Shown: piece after piece, positions 1 through 7,414 of the stretch
How the letters are laid out: the number at the start of each line of letters is the position of its first letter
Position numbering within the stretch: position 1 is the stretch's first letter
Assembly: GCA_021796135.1 (NCBI GenBank)
Contig: JAJYOQ010000164.1
Location: 1 to 8,363 of the forward strand
Origin: Bacteroidota bacterium
GTDB lineage: Bacteria; Bacteroidota; Ignavibacteria; Ignavibacteriales; Ignavibacteriaceae
Direction: 5' to 3'
DNA: 8,363 nt
Translations under genes and position numbers: made by a program
The notes under the pieces: model-generated
Told to the model about the DNA's origin: nothing
Seen by the model: only the letters and a program-made list of their open reading frames with translations
The model's database searches: none

Positions 1-1467
1 AATGTATACTCTATGTAAAATTGCTTCAAATAAAGCGTCGCGATACAAAAATAATTTTGCTTTGGAAATCGGTTTATCTTCACCATCAAATCCATATCGG
101 ACTTTTTTCTCAAGAGATTTTACACGCGGATTATCTTCTTTTGAAAGAAGGATTTCGGGTTCTCTATCATCAAACTTTTCAATCTTTTTATTGGAAAACA
201 TCAAATCTCCAATTATTTCAGATTGAAGACTGATTCTTGGAGAAATCTCAGGTGATATAGCCAACTTTAATGTATTCTTAATTGACTCAACCGCAGTATT
301 ATGTATAGTCTCAAATTCATCTTTAGTAATTACCTGATTGTTTATTAAGTAATTACTATATTCAATAATAGGGTCCTCATTTAACCATAATTTTAATTCT
401 TCTTTTGTTCTGTAAGACGAGGCATCAGATGGTGAGTGACCCGAAAAACGGTATGTAATTGTATCAAGTAAAACAGGTCCTTTTCCTTTTTCTACAATTT
501 TTCTTTTCCTTTCAATAGCATCTGCAACAGCTAATGGATTACCTCCATTCACTCTTTCGCTATGCATACCATCCTCATTTACTCCCGCTCCAATTCGTGC
601 AAGAATACCAAATCCCATTGTTTCACCAAAGGTCTGACCACCCATTCCGTAAAAATTATTCATAAAGTTAAATATGATTGGAGGTGCACCTCCCACTTTC
701 TTATCCCAAAGGGTATTATATTGATCCATAGAAGCAAGCATCATCGCTTCCCAGGTTGGACCAGTACCGGATGCCCCATCTCCAATATTTGCGATGACTA
801 TACCTGATTTATAATTGATACGTTTAAAAAGGGCTGCACCTGTAGCAATGTCTGAAGAACCACCGACAATAGCATTATTCGGCATACTTCCAAAAGGAGC
901 AAAGAAAGCGTGCATTGAGCTACCAAGTCCCATGTTAAAACCAGTTACCTTAGCAAATATTTCAGACATCGTACCGTATAGAATAAAATTGATGGCTAAA
1001 TCTTTGGTACTCTTATACTGAGATGACTCAACAGGTCTTAAGATATCACCATTCATATAAGAACTCATGATCTTTACAAGTTCACTCTCTTTGAGTTTGT
1101 GAACAACAGAGAAACACTTAGCTAATATTTCGCCATGACTTCTGTGAGAACCAAAAATAAAATCGTCTTTAGTTAAATTTAATGACTGTCCTACAGCAGC
1201 AGCTTCTTGGCCGATAGATAAATGCGCCGGGCCTTTATGATTATATTGAATACCCTGATATGCTCCTTCAATTTTTATGTCATTTAAGCTAGTCTCAAAC
1301 TGACGTATCAATAACATATCTGCTAAGACCTGTATTAAAGTATCTTTACCATATTTTTTATATTCAACTTTAAAATCCGATTTATATTGATTTAGACTAA
1401 TATCTTTTATTTTTAATATTTCTCTTCTTTTAGCTACTTCTGGACTAATTACAATATTCCTAGGCAC
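1..1467 (-). CDS. 2-oxoacid dehydrogenase E1, fused alpha/beta type (3' end beyond window)
   Basis: Thiamine-diphosphate E1 component, which decarboxylates a 2-oxoacid and passes the acyl group to the lipoyl arm of E2. The frame is open from a GTG at 1467 to base 1, giving 489 codons with no stop. Seen in the sequence: the substrate/cofactor segment FGSHRSHGE (about residues 105-113), the ThDP motif GDGASGTG at 229-236 pairing with NN at 270-271, and the loop YRFSGHSPSDASSYRT at about 339-354, typical of E1-alpha. After about residue 465 the text KLFLYRDALFEAILHRVY resembles the start of an E1-beta chain, so I infer an alpha/beta fusion whose beta half mostly lies outside. The GDG-to-NN spacing is about 12 residues longer than in common E1-alpha chains. 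It lies 27 bases after the E3 stop, so it is probably cotranscribed. The substrate is unassigned: pyruvate, branched-chain oxoacids, or something specific to this locus. Confidence 0.9.
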   Translation of the reverse strand, partial: MPRNIVISPEVAKRREILKIKDISLNQYKSDFKVEYKKYGKDTLIQVLADMLLIRQFETSLNDIKIEGAYQGIQYNHKGPAHLSIGQEAAAVGQSLNLTKDDFIFGSHRSHGEILAKCFSVVHKLKESELVKIMSSYMNGDILRPVESSQYKSTKDLAINFILYGTMSEIFAKVTGFNMGLGSSMHAFFAPFGSMPNNAIVGGSSDIATGAALFKRINYKSGIVIANIGDGASGTGPTWEAMMLASMDQYNTLWDKKVGGAPPIIFNFMNNFYGMGGQTFGETMGFGILARIGAGVNEDGMHSERVNGGNPLAVADAIERKRKIVEKGKGPVLLDTITYRFSGHSPSDASSYRTKEELKLWLNEDPIIEYSNYLINNQVITKDEFETIHNTAVESIKNTLKLAISPEISPRISLQSEIIGDLMFSNKKIEKFDDREPEILLSKEDNPRVKSLEKKVRYGFDGEDKPISKAKLFLYRDALFEAILHRVYI

Positions 1468-1474
1468 AATATTA

Positions 1475-1479
1475 CTCCC
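1475..1479 (-). promoter_or_regulatory. Ribosome binding site deciding the GTG start of E1
   Basis: GGGAG on the minus strand lies 7 bases before the GTG at 1467. The nearby ATG in another frame hits a stop after about ten codons, and no in-frame ATG occurs in the first 50 codons of the E1 frame, so this site supports the GTG start. Confidence 0.7.
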
Positions 1480-1494
1480 ATTTTTTGTTTTTCT

Positions 1495-2844
1495 TTAATT
1501 TAATTCCCATATCGCATCTTTAATTATTTCCGATACAGTGGGGTGTGGGAAAATTATATCTTTAATATCTTTCACTCTAAATTCATCCTCTATCATCGCA
1601 GCAGCTCCATAAATAATTTCCGAATTGGCACCACCTAAAAGAGTCACTCCTAATAATACATTTGAATCTGCATCTACAATAACTTTGCAAATTCCTTTTT
1701 CGTTTCCATGCTCTGCTACAAATCTTCCATTTGTGCGCATTTGCAAAGAACTCACTTTAACATTACGTCCTTCTTTCTTAGCCTGTTCTTCGGTTAAACC
1801 GACTCCAGAAAGTTCCGGATAACTGTAAACCACCCATGGAATTGCATTATATCTCATCTTATCTTTTTGCAAAAAAATATTATTTACTGCTACTTCCCCC
1901 ATTCGATATGCAGAATGTGCAAGTAGAGATTTACCTGTAACATCCCCTACAGCATATACATTAGGAATATTCGTCTGCATCCTCTCATTTACTTTTATAC
2001 CATTATTATCAAAATCAACATTAATATTTTCTAATCCCAAATTTTCAACATTGGGCTTTCTTCCTACTGCCATTAAAACTATATCAGCTTGGCAGTTTTC
2101 CATTTTATCCTCCGTAATATAGCTGACTTTATTGTCTCCAATCGATATAACTTTTGCACCCAAAATAAATCTACACTGTTTTAATGCTGTCCGCATTAGC
2201 GCTGAAATTTCCTTGTCGAAGTTTGGCAGTATCTCCGGCAGTAATTCAATTATAGTCACATTAGTTCCAAGCATACTGAAATAAGAAGCGAACTCTATTC
2301 CAATTACTCCACCACCAATAATTACTAAATCCTTGGGTAGCTTTTTTATTTCCAATAGTTCATCGCTTGTTAGTACATGTGGTTTGTCAGAACCTGTGAT
2401 AGAAAGTTTAACAGGAGAAGAACCGGTTGCAACAATTATATTTTCCGTTGTATATTTTTCACTACCTACTGCAACTACATTAGGCTTTTCAATTTTTGCT
2501 GTACCAGAGATAACTTCCACTTTATGGCGCTTCATTTGATACTCAACCCCTTTTGTTAAGGTTGATACTGCCTTAGCTTTCCACTCCATTGCCTTTTTCA
2601 AATCATATTCTACCCCAGAAACAGAAATTCCTAATTGTTGACTATTCTGTGCAGAATAAAAAATCTTTGCAGAGTTCAAAAGTGCTTTTGTAGGAATGCA
2701 ACCTTTATTTAAACATACACCTCCGAGAGCTTTATCTTTCTCAATGAGTAAAGTTTTTTTGCCAATAGCCCCAGCTCTTTCTGCAGCAAGATATCCACCC
2801 GGACCAGCACCAATAATAATTAAATCATATTTTCTATCTGACAT
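1495..2844 (-). CDS. lpdA: Dihydrolipoamide dehydrogenase (E3)
   Basis: FAD flavoprotein that reoxidises the dihydrolipoyl group of E2 and reduces NAD+. Its 449 residues match the usual family length. Seen: N-terminal FAD-binding GAGPGG (about 12-17), redox disulfide motif GGVCLNKGCIPTK with C44 and C49, NAD-binding GGGVIG (177-182), a second FAD segment NVYAVGD, and the C-terminal dimer-interface HPTVSEII carrying the catalytic pair H434/E439. All key residues are present, so it should be active. Its ATG directly follows the E2 stop with no gap (TAAATG), and its ribosome binding site lies inside the E2 C-terminus, implying translational coupling. It most likely serves the E1 and E2 encoded either side of it, though E3 can be shared between complexes in a cell. 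Confidence 0.97.
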   Translation of the reverse strand: MSDRKYDLIIIGAGPGGYLAAERAGAIGKKTLLIEKDKALGGVCLNKGCIPTKALLNSAKIFYSAQNSQQLGISVSGVEYDLKKAMEWKAKAVSTLTKGVEYQMKRHKVEVISGTAKIEKPNVVAVGSEKYTTENIIVATGSSPVKLSITGSDKPHVLTSDELLEIKKLPKDLVIIGGGVIGIEFASYFSMLGTNVTIIELLPEILPNFDKEISALMRTALKQCRFILGAKVISIGDNKVSYITEDKMENCQADIVLMAVGRKPNVENLGLENINVDFDNNGIKVNERMQTNIPNVYAVGDVTGKSLLAHSAYRMGEVAVNNIFLQKDKMRYNAIPWVVYSYPELSGVGLTEEQAKKEGRNVKVSSLQMRTNGRFVAEHGNEKGICKVIVDADSNVLLGVTLLGGANSEIIYGAAAMIEDEFRVKDIKDIIFPHPTVSEIIKDAIWELN

Positions 2845-4215
2845 TTATTTCCTCATTATATCCGAAGTTATCACTAAATCAATTTCTAATAACGTGTTTG
2901 CCAGGCTTTGTAAAAATCGAGCCCCGACAGCACCATCAATTGCTCGATGATCTACCGTTAGGGAAAATGAAATATGCGGAATAAATTCTACCCCGTTACC
3001 CCGGTCAATTGGTTTTAATGCTATAGTATTTATTCCTAAAATTCCAGTTTGTGGTAAATTGAGAACCGGTGTAAATGATTCAATACCTAAACTTCCTAAG
3101 TTCGTTACTGTAAAAGTTGCACCACTTAATTCTTCAGTATCGATCTTTCCTGAAAGAGAAGCTGCTGCAAGACGTCTTGCTTCATGACTCAGTTTAAGTA
3201 AATTTAAATTCTGAGCATTCTTAATTACGGGCACCATTAATCCTCGTGGGGTATCGACTGCAAAACCAAGGTGAATTCTATTATAATATTCAATTTTATC
3301 TCCAACCAGCAGGCTATTTAGTTCAGGTTGCCCCGGTAACGTTTTTATTACAGCATAATGAATAAGATCATTTATAGTTATCGATTGGAATTCTTTATAG
3401 ACTGAACTATTCTTAAATCTTTTTCGCAAGTTTAACAAAGCTGTCGCATCCGCACTGGAGTTCAAAGTTAATTGAGCTGAATTTTTTAGTGATTCAAGCA
3501 TACGTTCAGCTATAAGTTTCCTAATTCCTCTTATTGGAACCACTTTAATGCTCTCCTCTTCAAATGAATAAATTGGTGTTTTATTTTTAATATCATCGGT
3601 CGTAATTCTATTACCAATTCCGCTTCCAGTCTCCGGTCGAGTTTCTCCTTCATTAACTAGATCCCCAGCAGCAAGAGTTAAAGGCTCCATATTCCTGGTT
3701 GTAACTATTATGTCCTTTTCCATAATTCGATTGCCCGGTCCGGTTCCTTTGATCCCACCAGTTGATACTTTTAACTGATTAGCAAGTTTTTTCGCTCTAG
3801 GGGAAATTCCTATTTTACTTAAAGGGGACAAATCTTTTATTGAATTATCATTATCTATAATTTCATTAACAGTAACAGATAAATTTATGTTTGTGTTCTC
3901 TTCAACTTGTTGTTCTTCTTTCTCCCCAGTAAAATTTGACTTACTAGAATTCGGATTAAACTCATCATAGCTTTCCCCTTCGTCCCCGACAACAGCAATA
4001 TTAGTTAAGACTCGGACATCATCACCTTCGTTGAAAAATCTTTTTAAAAGAACTCCATCACTTGGAGACTCGATTTCGAAAACTGCTTTGTCCGTCTCTA
4101 CTTCACATATGACTTCGCCTTTCTTAATTTCTTCGCCCTCTTTCTTTTTCCACTCAAGTATAAGACATGTTTCAACTGTATTTCCTTGCTGTGGCAATAA
4201 TATTGGTGTAACCAT
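2845..4215 (-). CDS. Dihydrolipoamide acyltransferase (E2) of a 2-oxoacid dehydrogenase complex
   Basis: Core enzyme of the complex: it carries the swinging lipoyl arm and transfers the acyl group to CoA. The 456 residues show, in order: one lipoyl domain (about 1-78) with the lipoylated lysine in ETDKA, K43; a Glu/Asn-rich linker (about 80-130); a peripheral-subunit-binding domain (about 137-170, ISPRAKKLA then GTGPGNRIMEKDI); a second, degenerate copy of that domain (about 177-210, ending GSGIGNRITTDDI); and the catalytic acyltransferase domain (about 224-450) with DHRAIDG, giving H423 and D427. The ATG has AAAGG 5 bases upstream. The preceding polyol dehydrogenase gene ends only 9 bases before it, with its TGA inside the ribosome binding region. 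Substrate class (pyruvate versus branched-chain versus acetoin) cannot be decided from these motifs. The second binding segment is odd and is listed as a finding. Confidence 0.95.
   Translation of the reverse strand: MVTPILLPQQGNTVETCLILEWKKKEGEEIKKGEVICEVETDKAVFEIESPSDGVLLKRFFNEGDDVRVLTNIAVVGDEGESYDEFNPNSSKSNFTGEKEEQQVEENTNINLSVTVNEIIDNDNSIKDLSPLSKIGISPRAKKLANQLKVSTGGIKGTGPGNRIMEKDIIVTTRNMEPLTLAAGDLVNEGETRPETGSGIGNRITTDDIKNKTPIYSFEEESIKVVPIRGIRKLIAERMLESLKNSAQLTLNSSADATALLNLRKRFKNSSVYKEFQSITINDLIHYAVIKTLPGQPELNSLLVGDKIEYYNRIHLGFAVDTPRGLMVPVIKNAQNLNLLKLSHEARRLAAASLSGKIDTEELSGATFTVTNLGSLGIESFTPVLNLPQTGILGINTIALKPIDRGNGVEFIPHISFSLTVDHRAIDGAVGARFLQSLANTLLEIDLVITSDIMRK
2848..2854 (-). promoter_or_regulatory. 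Ribosome binding site of E3, inside the E2 coding end
   Basis: GAGGAAA on the minus strand overlaps the last codons of E2, with GAGG ending 6 bases before the E3 ATG. Since E2 stop and E3 start abut, ribosomes finishing E2 can restart on E3. Confidence 0.7.
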
Positions 4216-4224
4216 GGAAACCTT

Positions 4225-5511
4225 TCAATACTTTTTAATGTTTATAAACTCTTCGAAAAAATCATTTAATTCAGAGCAGATTAAATCAATCAATTCGCTA
4301 CTCTCAGGATTACTGGAATCATCTTTCCATATTTCTTTTAAAATCTCTTTCACACTATTTTCATTTAAATGTTCAATATCTGCGGGATACGTAGTATTAG
4401 AATCAACTTTGTCTTTTATTAAATAACAAATTCCACCTAAAACTGCTTTTATAAGAATTTTTGGATATACATTTTGTTTTAATGCTTCTTTAATTGTCCC
4501 GAAAAGGCGGTCATTGTATTCTAATTTTCTAACAGGATCCCGGCAGATTCTTTTAACTTCATCGCGTAAATAAGGATTAGTCATCCTTTCAAGTAAGTCT
4601 TCTCCATAAAATTTAAAACCTTCAGGGGTAAAAAGAGGTTCATCCAAATTTTTATACTTTTTTAATAAGAAAGCTCCGCTCTCATTTTTGAAAGCATCTA
4701 TTCCAAGCTGATATAAATAAAGGTCATTATTTATTTCACTCATATAGCTGTAACCACGAAGGGCAGCAAAAAATCCTAACATCGAGTGTACGGCATTATG
4801 CCCAAATAATTTGGCTTCTTCAAAAGGGAGTAAATCATCTTTTTCCTGAAAAACTTCTATCCCCTTTTGAAAACCAGGCAAAGTAATTTTTGAAATAATG
4901 ATATTATTAAATTCTTCAACTAAAATTGCTGTCTTACTATATTGTGTCATCCAATCTAAGTCCAATTCCTTAACCGTCTCTGTGTCAAATATTACTCCTC
5001 CCATCTTTCCGATGACTGTATTTATTGTTTGGAATTGCTTAAGTTTATTTTCATCAGTATAATTTTTTATTTTTTCAAGAAGCATTTCTGCAGCATAATT
5101 ATTATTTTCTGTTGTATATACTATTTGAGGTTTATTTGGGTTAATATTTTCTGCTAACAATCGTGCGATAGAATTTTTTCCAACATCATAGAAGTCAACG
5201 CTCGGTATAGCAGTCGCCATTTCATCGGCTTGATAAATACTAGAAACTACTGAATCGTAATCAGCCGGATCATTCGGATTATAAATTTCAAAGTTTGAAA
5301 TTGTTGATTTAGTTATGCCATTCTTTTTTGCAATGTTAATTACGATCTTGTTGCCAGATTTCTTTATGGAATTAACTATCTCCGGGTTCACCTCAAGGAT
5401 TATATACCGTTCAAAATTATTAGACTTAAAGGCTTCATAAAGCATTAAACCGGCTTGTACAGCACCAAGTCCAACTCCTAAAAATGTTTTTTTCCCTAAA
5501 TACTGTTTCAT
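4225..5511 (-). CDS. Polyol dehydrogenase, mannitol dehydrogenase / mannitol-1-phosphate 5-dehydrogenase family
   Basis: Polyol-specific long-chain dehydrogenase, which oxidises a sugar alcohol or its phosphate (or reduces the matching ketose) with NAD(P). Seen in 428 residues: an N-terminal dinucleotide-binding stretch FLGVGLGAVQAG (10-21); TTENNN (133-138), like the family's ENM-type segment; the family catalytic signature K-x4-N-x2-H as K234, N239, H242 in AKLFGHNAVHS; and the C-terminal-domain segment NPYLRDEVKRICRDP then RKL (312-330), a hallmark of this family. No metal-site motif is expected and none is seen. The ATG has no strong Shine-Dalgarno sequence, but the Rossmann strand begins only about ten residues in, so it is a sound start. 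It is first in the compact run leading into E2, E3 and E1, suggesting one catabolic operon. The substrate is not identifiable; mannitol 1-phosphate is one candidate among hexitols, pentitols and uronate-derived substrates. Confidence 0.88.
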   Translation of the reverse strand: MKQYLGKKTFLGVGLGAVQAGLMLYEAFKSNNFERYIILEVNPEIVNSIKKSGNKIVINIAKKNGITKSTISNFEIYNPNDPADYDSVVSSIYQADEMATAIPSVDFYDVGKNSIARLLAENINPNKPQIVYTTENNNYAAEMLLEKIKNYTDENKLKQFQTINTVIGKMGGVIFDTETVKELDLDWMTQYSKTAILVEEFNNIIISKITLPGFQKGIEVFQEKDDLLPFEEAKLFGHNAVHSMLGFFAALRGYSYMSEINNDLYLYQLGIDAFKNESGAFLLKKYKNLDEPLFTPEGFKFYGEDLLERMTNPYLRDEVKRICRDPVRKLEYNDRLFGTIKEALKQNVYPKILIKAVLGGICYLIKDKVDSNTTYPADIEHLNENSVKEILKEIWKDDSSNPESSELIDLICSELNDFFEEFINIKKY

Positions 5512-5544
5512 TAATATTTCTATTTTAGTTATTATTATGGATGA

Positions 5545-5637
5545 TTAGGCAACGCAGATTCCCTATTTATAAACAAATCTAAAAACCATGTTTGTTCCGC
5601 CAATATAAATACCGAGAGTTACGTCAAGCCTAGGCAT
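5545..5637 (-). pseudogene. Remnant of a ROK-family sugar kinase (N-terminus only)
   Basis: An ATG at 5637 shares its A with the stop of the sugar transporter (TAATG). It opens a 24-codon frame, starting [19 protein letters not shown], that ends in TAG at 5565-5563. The segment LGIYIGGTNMVFRFVYK resembles the ROK kinase phosphate-binding start, whose usual form is close to LGIDIGGTNTVFGFVD. After the TAG the frame continues GICVA before a TAA at 5547-5545, which also fits the ROK pattern of a glycine-containing turn. The catalytic part, zinc motif and C-terminus are absent; the next gene starts 33 bases later. The position behind a FucP/GluP-type transporter is where a hexokinase is commonly found. 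I infer that a kinase gene was lost by deletion plus point decay. A chance match or a short leader peptide is the alternative. Confidence 0.7.
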
Positions 5638-6974
5638 TATGAGCCTTTAATTTTTGGAATGTGTCCCTTTATTCCATAATAGAAAATGAATAGGTAGCAA
5701 AGGACAGGAAGAACAAATGCGTGATGTATTCCAATATTGTCTGCGATAAAACCTTGTACAAGGGGAATGATAGCACCACCAACAATAGCCATGCAAAGAA
5801 TTCCGGAACCCTGTCCGGTATGCTTCCCCAAACCGGTGATGGCTAAAGTAAAAATTGTCGGGAACATAATTGAGTTGAATAATCCGACCAAAAGGATTGA
5901 CCACATTGCAAAGTAACCGAAAGAAATCATCGAAGTAACAACAAGTATACTTGCAACTACTGCATTGAAGGCAAGCACGGTACCGGGTTTAATTTTTCTT
6001 TGAACAGCAGAACCGATAAATCTTCCTATCATTGCGCCGCCCCAGTAAAAAGACACAAACTTACCGGCGTCGGCTACTTTTAATCCCATAATATCCGGGC
6101 TCCCGAAATAATTTACCAGGAAGCTTCCGATGGAAACTTCTGCGCCGACGTAAACAAAAATGCCGATAGCGCCAAGAATTAAATGCCTATATCCCCAGGC
6201 GCTTTCATGATGCGAATCGTAGCTGCTTCCATCACCGCCACTTGATGCAACAGCGCTTGCTTCAATTTCAGGTAGCTTGATCAAAGCAAAAAATCCTGCA
6301 ATTAATAATAATGCCGCTGCCAATCCAAGGTAAGGAACTTGTACTGCACTGGCTTCAGTTAGTTGATAAGCAGACAATTGAACCGGATTCATCTTCTGAA
6401 TTTCTTCCGTACTTTTAACCACAATAGAAAGAATTAAAAGTGAGCCGAAATAAGGAGCAATAGTTGTTCCTAATGAATTAAATGCTTGAGTAAGGTTTAA
6501 TCTGCTCGAAGCTGTTTCCGGCTTGCCAAGTATTGCTACATAAGGATTAGCCACAACTTGAAGCAGCGTTATGCCGGCTGACAAAATAAAAAGTGCAAGA
6601 AGAAATAAAGGATAGGATCGAGTTCCTGCTGCAGGATAAAAAGCTAAACATCCGATTCCGGCTATAACCAATCCGATTATTATTCCTCTCTTGTAACCGA
6701 TCTTTTCAACCAATATTCCTGAAGGGAGCGATATAAGCGCGTAGGCACCGAAGAAACAAAATTGAATCAACATTGCCTGCGCATAATTCAGAGAAAAGAC
6801 AGCTTTAAGATGAGGAATTAAAATATCATTTAAGGCGATTAGAAATCCCCACATAAAAAAAAGCGAAGTAAGAACTGTTAATTCGGTAGTGTAATTCTTT
6901 TCCCGAAGGGATGGATTCCCATCGGTTTGTTGTAAAGGTTTGTTCATTGTTGGCGTAGGACTCAATACAGCCAT
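5637..6974 (-). CDS. Sugar:H+ symporter of the major facilitator superfamily, FucP/GluP type
   Basis: Inner-membrane sugar importer of 445 residues, the usual length, with about 12 hydrophobic segments and a polar central loop (about 234-263, Ser/Gly/His-rich). Seen: TM1 signature [20 protein letters not shown] with D50 at the position of the FucP proton-coupling aspartate; [15 protein letters not shown] (83-97), the loop 2-3 motif; NPYVAILG (143-150); [11 protein letters not shown] (160-170); and in the C-terminal half [21 protein letters not shown]. The position before NPY that carries the second key carboxylate in E. coli FucP (E135) is Q139 here, which as I recall is usual in glucose/galactose-type members. 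I therefore favour a hexose other than fucose, without certainty. The ATG at 6974 has AAGGAG 5 bases upstream. It lies between an epimerase gene upstream and the kinase remnant downstream, consistent with a sugar uptake unit. Visibly richer in G+C than the genes after it. Confidence 0.92.
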   Translation of the reverse strand: MAVLSPTPTMNKPLQQTDGNPSLREKNYTTELTVLTSLFFMWGFLIALNDILIPHLKAVFSLNYAQAMLIQFCFFGAYALISLPSGILVEKIGYKRGIIIGLVIAGIGCLAFYPAAGTRSYPLFLLALFILSAGITLLQVVANPYVAILGKPETASSRLNLTQAFNSLGTTIAPYFGSLLILSIVVKSTEEIQKMNPVQLSAYQLTEASAVQVPYLGLAAALLLIAGFFALIKLPEIEASAVASSGGDGSSYDSHHESAWGYRHLILGAIGIFVYVGAEVSIGSFLVNYFGSPDIMGLKVADAGKFVSFYWGGAMIGRFIGSAVQRKIKPGTVLAFNAVVASILVVTSMISFGYFAMWSILLVGLFNSIMFPTIFTLAITGLGKHTGQGSGILCMAIVGGAIIPLVQGFIADNIGIHHAFVLPVLCYLFIFYYGIKGHIPKIKGS

Positions 6975-6979
6975 TGTAA

Positions 6980-6985
6980 CTCCTT
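6980..6985 (-). promoter_or_regulatory. Ribosome binding site of the sugar transporter
   Basis: AAGGAG on the minus strand, 5 bases before the ATG at 6974. No convincing promoter was found between this site and the IS5 remnant that begins near 7056, so how the transporter is transcribed after the insertions is unclear. Confidence 0.75.
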
Positions 6986-7055
6986 ATTTGAAAAATGATG
7001 AATCAGTTAAAGTTATTACTAAAAAACTCTTTGCTAAAAATTAAACATTGCATTT

Positions 7056-7280
7056 TATAGAGAACAGCCATTAACCGAAGAGCAAAAAACGATGAATCGG
7101 AAGAAAACAAAAATCAGAGTACGAATAGAACATGTGTTTGGTTTTATGACCAATGGCATGAATGGCATCTTTATCAGAACGATTGTGAAACTGAGAGCAC
7201 GAGCAGTAATTGGTCTGATGAATCTGACATATGATATCGATCGTTATTTACAATTGCGGAGGGTGAGATATGTCCATTAA
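7056..7280 (+). pseudogene. 3' remnant of an IS5-type transposase
   Basis: A plus-strand frame with YREQPLTEEQ (from 7056) followed by RKKTKIRVRIEHVFGFM and ending IGLMNLTYDIDRYLQL plus a short tail and TAA. This pattern (PLTEEQ, then NR.K...R.R.EHVFG, then ...IGLMNL.Y...R) is the C-terminal end of IS5-superfamily DDE transposases, including the final glutamate region (EHVFG). An in-frame stop lies at 7035-7037, and the N-terminal three quarters, including the first two catalytic aspartates, is missing. The break therefore falls near 7040-7055, about 65-80 bases from the transporter start. It runs opposite to the surrounding genes. I could not find a terminal inverted repeat, because the other end is gone. 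Confidence 0.82.
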
Positions 7281-7405
7281 GTTAAGTGGGGAAAAAAATG
7301 AGGGGAAATTGCAAAAAAGTGACAATAAAGCCACTCATTCAATTCTGGTAACTTCCATAAAAACAAAAAAAGTGTTTACGTTTTAATAGCAATAATCAAA
7401 AAGAA
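7281..7405. other. Non-coding spacer between the IS5 remnant and the IS200-type element
   Basis: A-rich sequence without a supportable gene, RNA or strong hairpin. It is probably the non-coding end of the degraded IS5-type element plus old flank. A 38-codon frame from 7270 to 7386 crosses it but has the look of chance (Lys-rich, no motif). Confidence 0.5.
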
Positions 7406-7414
7406 ATTAAAAAT
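7406..7414. repeat. Direct repeat copy 1 at the IS200-type element end
   Basis: ATTAAAAAT, the same 9 bases as at 7969-7977. Candidate cleavage-site sequence at the 3' end (relative to tnpA) of the element. It is AT-rich, so chance identity is possible. Confidence 0.45.

Noticed and set aside
562..1021. Two plus-strand frames of 81 and 68 codons
   Set aside because: Antisense to the ThDP-binding region of E1, whose frame is continuous and rich in conserved motifs.
4031..4426. A 131-codon plus-strand frame
   Set aside because: It lies opposite the start of the E2 gene and the end of the polyol dehydrogenase gene, both firmly identified by motifs; its own product shows no recognisable feature.
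5569..5597. Weak inverted repeat AACAAA...TTTGTT in the gap before the polyol dehydrogenase
   Set aside because: A short stem with a long AT-rich loop, lying within the kinase remnant; not enough to call a terminator or operator.
5647..5904. An 85-codon minus-strand frame overlapping the transporter
   Set aside because: It is the transporter sequence read one frame off; the transporter frame carries the conserved FucP-type motifs through the same bases.
6986..7055. Possible promoter for the transporter
   Set aside because: AT-rich throughout, but no pair of -35/-10 or Bacteroidota-type -33/-7 boxes stands out with proper spacing.
7270..7386. A 38-codon plus-strand frame starting MSIKLSGEKNEGKL
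   Set aside because: Lys-rich low-complexity product, overlaps the IS5-type transposase end, no ribosome binding site and no motif; most likely chance in A-rich DNA.
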